From contig NZ_SODU01000001.1 in NCBI RefSeq assembly GCF_004366075.1, forward strand, positions 1,943,134 to 2,007,133: 64,000 nucleotides of DNA. Reading direction: 5' to 3'. Positions 34,435 to 43,816 of the stretch are shown here, piece after piece. Below the pieces are notes generated by a model, which was not told the DNA's origin, ran no database searches, and was given only the letters and a program-made list of their open reading frames with translations. The position numbers were made by a program, and so were the translations under genes. The stretch's first letter is position 1, and each line of letters begins with the position of its first letter. The DNA comes from Kribbella pratensis. Lineage in GTDB: Bacteria > Actinomycetota > Actinomycetes > Propionibacteriales > Kribbellaceae.

Positions 34435-35187
34435 TCAGCCGGTTAGGTGGGAGTTGGGGGTTAGGTCTAGGTGGGGTAGGGAGCGGAGTTGGTTTTCTTG
34501 GTGGTAGGTGAAGAAGGCGGCTATCAGGCCGGTGGATTCTCGGCGGGTTCGGGGGTCGGCTTGGAGGGCGGTGGGCCAGTCTCCGGTGAGGAGGGCGGCC
34601 AGGTGGGTGACGGTGGCGAGGGACGGCATGGCTGGGGCGGGTGGGCGGCAGGTGGTGCAGACCATGCCGCCGGCGGCGGGGTTGAAGGCGCGGTGGGGGC
34701 CGGGTTCGCCGCAGCGGGCGCAGTCGTCGAAGGACGGGGCGTAGCCGGAGATCGCGAGTGAGCGGAGCAGGAACGAGTCGAGGACCAGGGCCGGTTCCCG
34801 TTCGCCGGTGGAGAGGACGCGCAGGGCGCCGGCCAGGAGCAGGTGCTGCTGGGTGGCGGGTTCCTTCTCCTCGACGACGAGGCGGTCGGCGGTCTCCAGG
34901 AGGACGGTGCCGGCGGTGTAGCGGGCGTAGTCGTTGACGATGCCCTCGCCGTACGCCGAGATCGACTCGGCCTGGGTGACGACGTCGAGGGTGCGGCCGG
35001 TGGCGAGCTGCAGGTCGACGTGGCTGAACGGCTCGAGCCGGGCACCGAAGCGTGACGACGTACGGCGGACGCCCTTGGCGACCGCGCGGACCTTGCCGTT
35101 GGCGCGGGTCAGCAGCGTGGCGATCCGGTCCGCCTCACCCAGTTTCTGGGTGCGCAGCACGATCGCCTGATCCCGGTAGAGCGGCAC
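34435..35187 (-). CDS. recO: DNA repair protein RecO
   Basis: A 250-residue recombination mediator that helps load RecA on gapped DNA with RecR. The N-terminal OB fold begins LYRDQAIVLRTQKLGEADRIATLLTR; a helical domain follows, and zinc-type cysteines appear in DDCARCGEPG and MVCTTCRPP. Length and order are normal. It is convergent with the toxin gene (5 bases apart) and 12 bases downstream of the SDR gene. Confidence 0.96.
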   Translation of the reverse strand: MPLYRDQAIVLRTQKLGEADRIATLLTRANGKVRAVAKGVRRTSSRFGARLEPFSHVDLQLATGRTLDVVTQAESISAYGEGIVNDYARYTAGTVLLETADRLVVEEKEPATQQHLLLAGALRVLSTGEREPALVLDSFLLRSLAISGYAPSFDDCARCGEPGPHRAFNPAAGGMVCTTCRPPAPAMPSLATVTHLAALLTGDWPTALQADPRTRRESTGLIAAFFTYHQENQLRSLPHLDLTPNSHLTG

Positions 35188-35199
35188 GACGTCAGTGTC

Positions 35200-36021
35200 T
35201 CACCCGCGACCGACATACTCCTCGAGGCCGATCGGCTCACGCCCGGTGATGTCGGCGACAGCGGTCGAGACGTTCCCCATCTCGCCGCTGGCGATGGCCG
35301 CGTACGACGTGACCCACCCGGCGACCTCCCACGGGGCGGCGCCGTACGACTCGCGGGACCGGTAGGCCTCGTCGAGCGTCTCGGCCTCGTACCGCACCTT
35401 GCGGCCCCAGGCCGCGGTCAACACCGCCGCCGCCTCGGCCAGCGTGAACGCGGACGGGCCGGTCAGGTCGTAAGTAGCGCCGTTGTGACCGGACCCCGTG
35501 AGCACCCGCGCCGCCACCGCGGCCACGTCGTCCCGAGCGACCGCGGCGACCCGCCCGTCCCCCGCCGGCCCGCGGATCACGTCGTCCGAACCCACGAATC
35601 CGGGCACGAAGTCGAGGTACATGTTGTCCCGCAGGAACGTGAAGTCGACCCCGGTCGACCGGATGTGCTCCTCGGTGTGCCAGTGGTCCCGCGCGAACGT
35701 GAACGTCGCACCCGGCGCCGCCCCGACGAACGACGTGTACACGATCCGTTGCACACCCGCCGCCACCGCCGCGTCGACCGTTGCCTTGTGCAACGCCACC
35801 CGATCGGCCGACTCCGTTGCACTCAGCAACATCAGTACGTCGACGCCGTCGAGCGCGGACAGCAACGCCGCGTGTTCGCCGTACGCCGCCTGCGCGACGG
35901 AGGCACCCGGCACCGACGGAGCCCGCGCCGGATCCCGCACGATCAACCGCAGCGGTACGCTGGTCAACTGTGCGACGATCCGCGACCCGAGCTGTCCGGT
36001 CGAGCCGGTGACGCCGATCAC
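35200..36021 (-). CDS. NmrA/QorB-like atypical SDR oxidoreductase
   Basis: A 273-residue Rossmann protein with the NAD(P) motif [14 protein letters not shown] at the N-terminus and the later blocks [26 protein letters not shown] and [14 protein letters not shown], matching NmrA-like/quinone reductase 2-type SDRs. The SDR catalytic Tyr-x3-Lys is not evident, as usual in this subgroup. It probably acts on quinones or as a redox sensor. It overlaps the aldo/keto reductase stop by 4 bases, so the two form an operon. Confidence 0.88.
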   Translation of the reverse strand: MIGVTGSTGQLGSRIVAQLTSVPLRLIVRDPARAPSVPGASVAQAAYGEHAALLSALDGVDVLMLLSATESADRVALHKATVDAAVAAGVQRIVYTSFVGAAPGATFTFARDHWHTEEHIRSTGVDFTFLRDNMYLDFVPGFVGSDDVIRGPAGDGRVAAVARDDVAAVAARVLTGSGHNGATYDLTGPSAFTLAEAAAVLTAAWGRKVRYEAETLDEAYRSRESYGAAPWEVAGWVTSYAAIASGEMGNVSTAVADITGREPIGLEEYVGRG

Positions 36022-37007
36022 TTGCCCACCAGGTCCATCCCGCCCTGGGTGTACCGCTGCCCGGCCACCGCGTCGGGCGGGAACGCCTCGTCGAGCGCAG
36101 CCAACTCAGAAGCCGACAACGTCACATCCAAAGCGCCGAGGTTCTCCGCGAGATAGGTCCGCCGCTTCGTCCCCGGGATCGGCGCCACGTCATTGCCCTG
36201 CGCAAGCAACCAGGCGAGCGCCAGCTGCCCCGGCGTCACGCCCTTCGAGGCAGCCAGCGACTGCACCTGCGCGACCAGGTCCAGGTTCCGCTGGAAGTTC
36301 TCGCCCTGGAACCGCGGCAGCCCGCGCCGCATGTCGTCCTCGGGGAAGTCCGCCTCCGACTTGATCTGGCCGGTGAGGAATCCGCGCCCGAGCGGGCTGA
36401 ACGGCACGAACCCGATCCCGAGCTCACGCAACGTCGGCAGTACGACGGTCTCCGGGTCGCGCGTCCACAGCGACCACTCGCTCTGGACGGCGGTGATCGG
36501 GTGTACGGCGTGGGCGGCGCGCACCGTCTCGCCGTTCACCTCGGACAGCCCGAGGTACCGCACCTTGCCGGCCTCCACCATGGAGGCCATCGCGCCGACC
36601 GTCTCCTCGATGGGCACCTGCGGGTCGCGGCGGTGCAGGTACCAGAGGTCGACGTGGTCCACGCCGAGGCGGCGCAGCGACGCGTCGAGGGCCTCGCGCG
36701 CGTAGGCGGGCGAACCGTCCACGACGGACGGCAGCGCCGAGGCCGACGCGGGACGCTTGAAGCCGAACTTCGTCGCGAGCACCACCTGGTCGCGGCGGCC
36801 GGCCAGCGCACGGCCCACGAGCTCCTCGTTCTCGCCGTCGCCGTACACGTCGGCGGTGTCGATGAAGGTGCAGCCCGCGTCGATGGCGGCGTGCAGCGTC
36901 GCGATGGACTCGGAGTCGTCGGCGCGTACGCCGTACGACTGGGACATCCCCATGCAGCCGAGGCCGAGGGCGGAAACGGTCAGGTCACCGAGCTGGGATT
37001 CTCGCAT
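36018..37007 (-). CDS. Aldo/keto reductase, second copy
   Basis: A 329-residue aldo/keto reductase with tetrad Asp50, Tyr55, Lys80 and His125 ([19 protein letters not shown]) and cofactor-binding [18 protein letters not shown]. It is closely similar along its length to the reductase at 17493-18467, so the two are paralogues. It is translated together with the SDR gene that follows. The substrate is unknown. Confidence 0.93.
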   Translation of the reverse strand: MRESQLGDLTVSALGLGCMGMSQSYGVRADDSESIATLHAAIDAGCTFIDTADVYGDGENEELVGRALAGRRDQVVLATKFGFKRPASASALPSVVDGSPAYAREALDASLRRLGVDHVDLWYLHRRDPQVPIEETVGAMASMVEAGKVRYLGLSEVNGETVRAAHAVHPITAVQSEWSLWTRDPETVVLPTLRELGIGFVPFSPLGRGFLTGQIKSEADFPEDDMRRGLPRFQGENFQRNLDLVAQVQSLAASKGVTPGQLALAWLLAQGNDVAPIPGTKRRTYLAENLGALDVTLSASELAALDEAFPPDAVAGQRYTQGGMDLVGK

Positions 37008-37031
37008 ACCCCGAACCTACCGCCGTATCGT

Positions 37032-37131
37032 CGGCAGCTCGACAGGAGGTGTCACCACGGGCGAGCGGTCCGCACGCTCAGCGCGGCAGGCGGCGGGGAT
37101 GAATTCGGGGACACCTCCTGTCGAGCTGCCG
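37032..37131. repeat. 22-bp perfect inverted repeat
   Basis: The sequence beginning CGGCAGCTCGACAGGAGG at 37032-37053 is exactly complementary to 37110-37131, with a 56-base centre. It lies between the end of the GNAT-Nudix gene and the start of the aldo/keto reductase gene (both minus strand). No T-run follows on either side, so it is not a classical terminator; a small non-autonomous element or a processing/regulatory hairpin is possible. Confidence 0.85.
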
Positions 37132-37137
37132 GTCGAG

Positions 37138-38595
37138 TCAGAGGTCCAGTTGTGCTGGGGTGCTCGGCGCACCCGACTCCAGCAGTCTGCGGAGCAGCAC
37201 GGGCAGCTCCCGCGGCGCGAACCGTCCTTGGTGCGTCTCCAGCTCGGCGAGCGTCCACCACCGCATGTCGTGGACGTTCTCGGCGCGGAGCTCCTCGGCG
37301 GTCAGTGAGCCGGCCGGGGTGAAGTGGTCCGTGCGGATCAGGAAGTAGTCGTTGAGGACGCCGTCGTACCCGGTTGCGTGGCCGTCGGCAACTACTTCCT
37401 GGTGCCAGAGGTGCGGCGGGTCGGCGAAGTCCCGCAGGCCGACCTCCTCGACGAGTTCGCGCCGCAGACCCTCGACCACGGTTTCGCCGGCCTCCAGACC
37501 GCCGCCGGGTGTCGCCCACAGCGGCCCGTCGCCGAACTCGAAGCGGACCAGCAGGATCCGGTCGTCGGGATCGAGGATCACGCCGCGCGCCGCCGGGCGG
37601 AGGTTGGGTAGGCGGAGTTCCAGTTCGCGGTGCTCTTCGACCGCGCGGAAGCCGAAGCGGGTGTTGACCTTGCGCATCGGGGCGTTGGTCAGCGCTGTCC
37701 ACGTGTGCAGGAAACGTTGCGTCGTACGGTGCTTGGCCAGTTGGTCGAGATTCGCCAGCTTCAGGTGGGTGCCGAGGTTGTGGCCACGATGCTCCCGCAG
37801 TACCAGCGTGTCGTCCTGCTGGGCGTTCTCGGCGTCGGCCCGCGGCAGATAGATCAGTGTGTAGCCGGCCGGCTCACCGGCGAGAGTGTGCGCCATCGTC
37901 ACCAGGGCGAGATAGTTCCGGTCGATCCGCGCCTCGCTCGCCTCGAGCTTCTCGACGGTCCACGGCACGACCTCGCGCGTCATGCCACCGGTCGGTACGT
38001 CGAGATCCATCGCTGTGTGCAGGTCGGCGTACGCCTGCTGATGTTCCGGCGGGCACAGCCCCGCCCACGACGTCAGCTCGTACCCGTCGAGCCGGCCCGC
38101 AGAAGAACGCAGCTCCTCCAGCCGCAGGTCGTCGTACGGCAGCGGTACGACGAGATGCTCCTCGACATGTTCCACCTGGAACCCGAGCCGCTCCGCGAAC
38201 GCCGCACCCGGCCACGGACTCGAGGGTACGCCGAGCTCGGTCTGGACGATCGTCCTCCCGAGTTGCGCTGATCGGGTCACGGCCCACTGCCACAGCGCCG
38301 TACCAATCCCCCGCCGCCGATGCGCCGGCGGTACGTCGACCTCGACCTCCACCGTGTCGAGGTTGTCGGTCAGCCGGTACTCGAACAGCATCCCGCCGAC
38401 CACCCGGTCGTCCTCGAACGCGCCGACCGCGATCCGCTGCTTGAGCGGACCCGGGTTGCGCAGCGAGTACCCGAGCGCCTCGCGCCCGGTCACCAGCGCC
38501 GCCTCCCGGCCGGCGATCGCACCGGCCCGGAAGGCGTCGTACCACTCGTCGAACAGGGCCAGGTCGGCCGGGTCGATCTCGCGAATGCTGATCAC
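37138..38595 (-). CDS. GNAT-GNAT-Nudix fusion protein
   Basis: A 485-residue three-part protein. Residues 1-150 form one GNAT domain (VDVPPAHRRRGIGTALWQWA is the acetyl-CoA loop) and about 155-325 a second GNAT-like domain (LVLREHRGHNLGTHLKLANL, NTRFGF). Residues 333-485 form a Nudix hydrolase whose box, residues 365-387, keeps all key residues (G365, E371, R379-E380, E383-E384, G386). The tandem GNAT part resembles mycothiol synthase-like proteins; the Nudix part cleaves nucleotide-linked substrates. The start is GTG 38595 or TTG 38616; neither has a strong ribosome site. Confidence 0.88.
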   Translation of the reverse strand: MISIREIDPADLALFDEWYDAFRAGAIAGREAALVTGREALGYSLRNPGPLKQRIAVGAFEDDRVVGGMLFEYRLTDNLDTVEVEVDVPPAHRRRGIGTALWQWAVTRSAQLGRTIVQTELGVPSSPWPGAAFAERLGFQVEHVEEHLVVPLPYDDLRLEELRSSAGRLDGYELTSWAGLCPPEHQQAYADLHTAMDLDVPTGGMTREVVPWTVEKLEASEARIDRNYLALVTMAHTLAGEPAGYTLIYLPRADAENAQQDDTLVLREHRGHNLGTHLKLANLDQLAKHRTTQRFLHTWTALTNAPMRKVNTRFGFRAVEEHRELELRLPNLRPAARGVILDPDDRILLVRFEFGDGPLWATPGGGLEAGETVVEGLRRELVEEVGLRDFADPPHLWHQEVVADGHATGYDGVLNDYFLIRTDHFTPAGSLTAEELRAENVHDMRWWTLAELETHQGRFAPRELPVLLRRLLESGAPSTPAQLDL

Positions 38596-38637
38596 CCGGC
38601 CGACCCAACCAAACAATCGGGTCAGAACGCCAATTGC

Positions 38638-40503
38638 CTAGACCGGCGCGACCGAGCCCTTGTACATGCCCATGATCACGAAGTTGTCCGCGTACGGCGC
38701 GTTCTTCAGGATCGGGTCGTCGTCGGCCGGGAACTTCGCCACCCGGGTGCCCTCGAGCGCGGGGTTGTTACCGTAGCGCTCCCACAGCGGGATGATCGGC
38801 AGCAGTTCGTTGAACGCCATCGCCGCGGTGGTGATGTTCTTCTTCTGCTCGTCCACGTTCAGGCCCTGCGCCGACTTGTCCACGACCTGCTGGAGGTCGA
38901 TCGGACCGGCCGAGGTGGTCTGCTTCAGCGGGAAGTTCATGCCCTTGCCGCCCGAGTTCGCCGCGATCACGTAGTTGAACGTGTACAGGTCCTGGACGAA
39001 CGCGAAGTACGGGTGCGGGTGGCTCGACGCGCCCCAGCCCTGGATGGCGATGTCGAACTTGCCGGCCAGGACGTCCGGGTTCAGCTGGGTGAAGGTGATA
39101 CCCCGCTTGGTGATGTTGAAGCCGAACTTGTTCAGCTGGTCGGCCGCGTTGGTGGCGGCCGGGTTCCAGTCGGCGAACTCGGTCGGGAACTTGATGTCGT
39201 AGGCGGCCGGCTTGCCGTTCGGCAGCGTCCACTTGCCGCCGTTCTTCTTCCACCCGGCCTCGGTCAGCAGCGAGGTGGCCTTGGCCTCGTCCTTCTCGTA
39301 GGCCTGCAGCTTCTTCTGGTCGGCGTCCGAGATCCAGTCGGGCACGAGGATGTCGGAGAAGCCTGCCATGAACTTGCAGGGCTTGCCCGAGTCGCCGAGC
39401 GCGACGGTTCCGTTCTCGTTGCGGTCCAGGACGTAGGCGATCGCCTGCCGTACCCGGGCGTCGGCCAGCTCCGGGTGGGCGGTGTAGTTGAACACCAGCG
39501 ACGGGCCCGAGTACACCGGCGGCCGGAGGATCCGGAAACCGCTGGACTGCAGGGTCTTCTCGGTGGCCACCGCGAAACCGTGGGTGGCGTAGTCGACGTC
39601 CTTGTTCAGCACGACCGGGGAGATGTCCGAGGTCTCACCGTTGTACAGGACGACCTTGGTGAAGCCGATCTTGTCGGCGAACAGGCCCTTGTCGTTCTTG
39701 ACCAGCGACATCTGCGCGTTGGTCATGCTCTTCACATCGAAGTTGAAGGGGCCCGAGACGACCGGGTTCTCCGGACGGAACTTCTGGAAGTCGCCGTTCA
39801 GCTTCTTGCCCTCGGCGCTGTCCAGGCTGGTCTTGGCCTTCCGCAGGGCCTCGGCCTTGGTCGCCCACTCACCGTAGACCGAGTCCGGCAGGATCCCGGC
39901 GCGGAGGATGTAGCGCTCCAGCACGGTCGACGGCGTCGCGATGGTGAACAGCACCGTGGTGTCGTCCTTGGCGCTGACGTCGGACAGGAACGTCCAGTCC
40001 TGCTGGCGCAGCAGCCAGCGCAGGTTGAACGTCGACACGACGTCCTTCGCGGTCACCGGCTTGCCGTCGCTCCAGGTCAGCCCGGAGCGCAGCTTCAGGG
40101 TGTAGGTCTTGGTCGCCTCGTCCAGCGTGCCGGACTCGGCCATCATCCATTCCCACTTCTTGTCGGCCCAGTAGTACATGCCGGCACTCGGGTAGACGAG
40201 GTCGAAGTACGGGCTGTTACTGGCCTGGATGCCGTCGGTGACACCGGCAGCCAGGTTGAAGTGGCCCTTGGGCGGCAACTGGTACGGGTACGCCCCGTGG
40301 AACTCCTTGTTGCCGGACTTGCCGCTGTCACCGCCGCTCGCGTTCGGCTTGCTCGGCGAACACGCCGTCACAGACCCGATGCCGGCCGCGCCGACACCGG
40401 CGATACCGAAGATCTGGAGCACGTGCCGGCGGGAAATCGCGTTGGTCAGAGCGCTCGCGCCCTTCCCGTTGGTGCCGGAATCGTTGGTGCCGGTGGGACT
40501 CAT
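38638..40503 (-). CDS. Peptide ABC transporter substrate-binding lipoprotein
   Basis: A 621-residue DppA/OppA family (SBP_bac_5) protein. A twin-arginine motif SRRHVLQIFG is followed by a hydrophobic stretch and lipobox VTAC, so it is probably a Tat-exported lipoprotein. The core shows LKLRSGLTWSDGKPVTAKDVVSTF and VRQAIAYVLDRN, classic for oligopeptide binders. It delivers peptides or similar solutes to the permeases encoded upstream. Unusually it is the last gene of the operon. AAAGGAC precedes the ATG. Confidence 0.93.
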   Translation of the reverse strand: MSPTGTNDSGTNGKGASALTNAISRRHVLQIFGIAGVGAAGIGSVTACSPSKPNASGGDSGKSGNKEFHGAYPYQLPPKGHFNLAAGVTDGIQASNSPYFDLVYPSAGMYYWADKKWEWMMAESGTLDEATKTYTLKLRSGLTWSDGKPVTAKDVVSTFNLRWLLRQQDWTFLSDVSAKDDTTVLFTIATPSTVLERYILRAGILPDSVYGEWATKAEALRKAKTSLDSAEGKKLNGDFQKFRPENPVVSGPFNFDVKSMTNAQMSLVKNDKGLFADKIGFTKVVLYNGETSDISPVVLNKDVDYATHGFAVATEKTLQSSGFRILRPPVYSGPSLVFNYTAHPELADARVRQAIAYVLDRNENGTVALGDSGKPCKFMAGFSDILVPDWISDADQKKLQAYEKDEAKATSLLTEAGWKKNGGKWTLPNGKPAAYDIKFPTEFADWNPAATNAADQLNKFGFNITKRGITFTQLNPDVLAGKFDIAIQGWGASSHPHPYFAFVQDLYTFNYVIAANSGGKGMNFPLKQTTSAGPIDLQQVVDKSAQGLNVDEQKKNITTAAMAFNELLPIIPLWERYGNNPALEGTRVAKFPADDDPILKNAPYADNFVIMGMYKGSVAPV

Positions 40504-40564
40504 CCTTCGTCCTTTCTGGACTGACCACACACCTATGTGGGTCAGTTACTACTTACTGGTGGGA

Positions 40565-40771
40565 CTAACTACCGCCCTCGCGTTTTTCCCGACGCCGGGT
40601 GATGACCACCCCGACGACGACCACCAGGCCCAGTAGCAGGCCCAAACACAAGGTGAACAAGGTGACGACGAACTCCGGGGTGCCCGGCGTCAGGGTGAGC
40701 AACAGGACTCCGCTGGCCAGCACCAGGAACACCGCCCAGCTGAGCGCCATCCGGCCGATCTGCGGCGACAT
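40565..40771 (-). CDS. Small two-helix membrane protein in peptide transporter operon
   Basis: A 68-residue protein with two hydrophobic helices (about 9-27 and 35-58) and a strongly basic tail (TRRREKREGG). Its ATG overlaps the stop of the DppF-type ATPase gene as TGATG, so it is co-translated with the transporter. No family is recognised. It may be an accessory or stabilising subunit. Confidence 0.7.
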   Translation of the reverse strand: MSPQIGRMALSWAVFLVLASGVLLLTLTPGTPEFVVTLFTLCLGLLLGLVVVVGVVITRRREKREGGS

Positions 40772-41832
40772 CAGGCCCTCGGTTCATCCGACCGTGCCTC
40801 ATCGTCGAGAGCGGCCACGCCGTCCCGCGCGACCACGTGGCACGCGGCGGACTGGCCGGACCGGATCGTGACCAGCTCGGGGACCGCCCCGTCGCAGAGC
40901 CCGTCCTCGAACAGCGGGCAGCGCGGATGGAACGTGCATCCGGACGGCAGGTGCGCCAGGCTCGGAATCTCCAGGCTGCGCAGGGACTCGCGGCCCTTGG
41001 TCTTGGTCAGGTCCGGGTCGGGCTCGGGGATCGCGTCGATCAGCGCCCGGGTGTACGGATGCGTCGGCGCGTTGATGATCTTCGGCGTCGGCCCGAACTC
41101 CACGATCCGGCCGAGATACATCACCGCGGTCTTGCCGTGCCAGCCGAAGTACTTCGCGATCGCCAGGTCGTGGGTGATGAACAGGAACCCGACGCCGAGG
41201 TCGTCGCGCAGCCGGCCGAGCATCGCGAGCACGCTGATCCGGATCGACACGTCCAGCATCGACGTCGACTCGTCGGCGATGATCAGCTTCGGGTCCAGCG
41301 TCAGCGCCCGGGCGACGGCGACCCGTTGCCGCTGACCGCCGGACAGCTGGTGCGGGTACTTCGACAGGTAGTTCTCGGCCGGGGTCAGGTCCACCTTGGT
41401 GAGCAGCTCGACGGCCCGCTCGGCGGCCGCCTTCTTGCTCTTCACCACTCCGTGCTTGAGCAGCGGGGCGGTGATCGTCTGCTGGATCGTCCGCGTCGGG
41501 TTGAGCGAGGCGTACGGGTCCTGGTGGACGTACTGCACGCTGCGCCGGAAATTGGTGAAGTCGTCCCGCTTCAACGCCCAGATGTCGGTGCCCTCGAACG
41601 CGACCTCACCGCTGCTCGGCCTGGCGAGACCGGCCGCCATCCGGGCCGCCGTCGTCTTCCCGGAACCGCTCTCGCCGACCAGACACAGAACCTCGCCGGG
41701 GTTGACCGACAGGTTGATGTTGTCGACCGCCCGGATCGGACCGGCCTTGGTGTGGAACACCTGGCTGACCCCGCCGAGCGTCATCAGCGGCGCCCGGCCC
41801 GCGGTCTCGGGGGACTTCTCCAACGCGCTCAT
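40771..41832 (-). CDS. Peptide ABC transporter ATPase (DppF/OppF type)
   Basis: A 353-residue ABC ATPase: Walker A GESGSGKT, signature LSGGQRQR, Walker B LIIADES (Ser-Thr after it instead of the usual Pro-Thr), switch ITHDLAIAKYF and the C-terminal oligopeptide/dipeptide extension with SGCTFHPRCPLFEDGLC cysteines, which may hold a metal cluster. The ATG overlaps the DppD gene stop as ATGA. Confidence 0.94.
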   Translation of the reverse strand: MSALEKSPETAGRAPLMTLGGVSQVFHTKAGPIRAVDNINLSVNPGEVLCLVGESGSGKTTAARMAAGLARPSSGEVAFEGTDIWALKRDDFTNFRRSVQYVHQDPYASLNPTRTIQQTITAPLLKHGVVKSKKAAAERAVELLTKVDLTPAENYLSKYPHQLSGGQRQRVAVARALTLDPKLIIADESTSMLDVSIRISVLAMLGRLRDDLGVGFLFITHDLAIAKYFGWHGKTAVMYLGRIVEFGPTPKIINAPTHPYTRALIDAIPEPDPDLTKTKGRESLRSLEIPSLAHLPSGCTFHPRCPLFEDGLCDGAVPELVTIRSGQSAACHVVARDGVAALDDEARSDEPRA

Positions 41833-42917
41833 GATGCGTTCCCCAAGTCGCTCGGCACCTCGCGCTGGAGGTGCACGTCCTTCCAATGGATGCAGGCCGC
41901 CTCGTGCGCGTCGCCCGGCTCGTCGGTGATCGGGAGCAACGGCGGGTCCTCTTCCTTGCACTCCTCGGTCGCGTACTTGCACCGGGGATTGAACGTACAA
42001 CCCGGCGGGAGCGCGGCGAGGCTCGGCGGTCCGCCCGGGATCGACTCCATGTCCGGCAGGTCGCCGACGATCGGCGGCACGGCCTTGATCAGCCCGAGCG
42101 TGTACGGGTGCCGCGGCCGGTAGAACATGTCCCGGACACCGCCGGTCTCGATGATGCGACCGGCGTACATGGTGGCGACCCGGTCCGCGAGCTCGGCGGC
42201 CAGCGACAGGTCGTGGGAGATGAAGATCATCGAGAACCCGAGCCGCTCGCGGACCTCGTGCAGGACGTCGACGACGGACCGCTGGGTGAGGATGTCGAGC
42301 GCGGTGGTCGGCTCGTCGAGGATCAGTACTTCGGGTTCGAGCAGCAGGCTCATCGCGATCAGCACGCGCTGCCGCATACCGCCGGACAGCTCGTGCGGGT
42401 AGCTGTCCATCACCCGGGACGGCTCGAGCCGCACCAGCCGGAGCAGCTCGCCGGCCCGGTCCTCGATCTCCTGCTTGGTGAACTTGGTGTGCGCGCGCAT
42501 CGTGTCGTGCATGTGCGCGCGGATCTTGAGCACCGGGTTGAACGCGTTCATCGCGCCCTGGAACACCATCGCCGCGTCCCGCCAGCGGAACTGCCGCAGG
42601 TCCCGGCCGTCCAGGCCGAGGATGTCGATCTCGGTGCCGTCGCCGCGGTTGAAGGTCACCTGGCCGCTGGCGTGTCCGAGCCGCGGCAGCAACCGCAGCA
42701 GGCCGAGCCCGAGCGTCGTCTTGCCACAGCCGCTCTCGCCGACGAGTGCGACGCTCTCACCCGGAAACAGGTCGAGGTCGACACCGCGGACCGCCTGCAC
42801 CGTCGCACCGGAACCGGTCCGGTACTCGACCTTGAAGTCGCGGATGGACAGCAGCGGCTTGCCCTCGCCGCCGCGCTTCGCACGGGTACTCGAAGAAGTA
42901 GTCGTCACAGTGATCAC
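41829..42917 (-). CDS. Peptide ABC transporter ATPase (DppD/OppD type)
   Basis: A 362-residue ABC ATPase: Walker A GESGCGKT, signature LSGGMRQR, Walker B VLILDEP, switch ISHDLSLAAEL and the C-terminal PPGCTFNPRCKYATEEC extension. GTG 42917 overlaps the DppC stop (GTGA), favouring this start; GTG 42908 is the alternative. It pairs with the DppF-type subunit as a heterodimeric motor. Confidence 0.93.
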   Translation of the reverse strand: MITVTTTSSSTRAKRGGEGKPLLSIRDFKVEYRTGSGATVQAVRGVDLDLFPGESVALVGESGCGKTTLGLGLLRLLPRLGHASGQVTFNRGDGTEIDILGLDGRDLRQFRWRDAAMVFQGAMNAFNPVLKIRAHMHDTMRAHTKFTKQEIEDRAGELLRLVRLEPSRVMDSYPHELSGGMRQRVLIAMSLLLEPEVLILDEPTTALDILTQRSVVDVLHEVRERLGFSMIFISHDLSLAAELADRVATMYAGRIIETGGVRDMFYRPRHPYTLGLIKAVPPIVGDLPDMESIPGGPPSLAALPPGCTFNPRCKYATEECKEEDPPLLPITDEPGDAHEAACIHWKDVHLQREVPSDLGNAS

Positions 42918-43810
42918 CGGTCCCGGAGCCGCGGGTTGAGGATCTCTTCGAGGGATCTCGTCATCATCACCAGTCCGAGCTGCAGCAGGATGATCGCGAC
43001 GATCGGGCTGAGGATCCAGGCCAGGCTCGCGTCGTTGAAGATGGCGCCGGCGATCCAGGCACGGTTGAGCATGATGCCCCAGTTCGCCCCACTCAGCGGC
43101 GCCAGCCCGAGCAGGTAGAAGCCGACCAGCTGGTAGATCGCGTTCGTCACGCCGATCATGAAGTTCATCAGGATGAAGCTGGCCATGTTCGGCAGGATCT
43201 CGACGAACACCACCCGCACTGTCCCGAGGTCGAGCAGCCGGGCCGCCTCGACGAACTCTCGCTCCTTGAGGGAGAGGACCTGCGCCCGTACCGCCCGGGT
43301 CAGCACCGGCCAGGACAGGACGCCGACCAGCAACGCGAGCAGGATCGGCGAATCGAGCTTGAAGAACGCGCCGAGTACCGCGAGCAGGATGATCGGGGGG
43401 ACCGTCAGGAAGACGTCGGCCACGGTGACCACCGCGGAGTCGACCCATCCGCCCAGGTAGGCGGCCAGCGATCCGAGCACGATCGCGATGGCCGTCGAGA
43501 TCGCCGCGGCGAAGAAGCCGACGAAGATGACGGTGCGGCCGCCGCCGATCATCTGGGCCAGGACGTCCTTGCCCTCGTTGTCGGTACCGAGCAGGTGGCC
43601 CGGAGAGCCGGCCGGGAGCAGGATCTCCTTGACGTTCGGCGCGATGTCGGGCGCGAAGAAAGGCCCGATCGCGGAGACCAGTACCAGCAGCAGCACCACC
43701 ACGAAGCCGATGAAACCCGCTGGACTGCGGCGCAGTGAGCTGAGGATGCCGGCGAACCGTGAGACGCCGGTCGTGCCGATCGAGGTGACCGGAATCGTTG
43801 CTTCTGTCAT
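42914..43810 (-). CDS. Peptide ABC transporter permease (DppC type)
   Basis: A 298-residue permease with about six TM helices. It has the N-terminal OppC pattern (RRSPAGFIGFVVVLLLVLVSAIGPFFAP, then HLLGTDNEGKDVLAQMIGG) and the inner-membrane coupling EAA motif in EREFVEAARLLDLGTVRVVFVEILPN. It starts 6 bases after the DppB gene stop. Confidence 0.94.
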   Translation of the reverse strand: MTEATIPVTSIGTTGVSRFAGILSSLRRSPAGFIGFVVVLLLVLVSAIGPFFAPDIAPNVKEILLPAGSPGHLLGTDNEGKDVLAQMIGGGRTVIFVGFFAAAISTAIAIVLGSLAAYLGGWVDSAVVTVADVFLTVPPIILLAVLGAFFKLDSPILLALLVGVLSWPVLTRAVRAQVLSLKEREFVEAARLLDLGTVRVVFVEILPNMASFILMNFMIGVTNAIYQLVGFYLLGLAPLSGANWGIMLNRAWIAGAIFNDASLAWILSPIVAIILLQLGLVMMTRSLEEILNPRLRDR

Positions 43811-43816
43811 CTCAGC

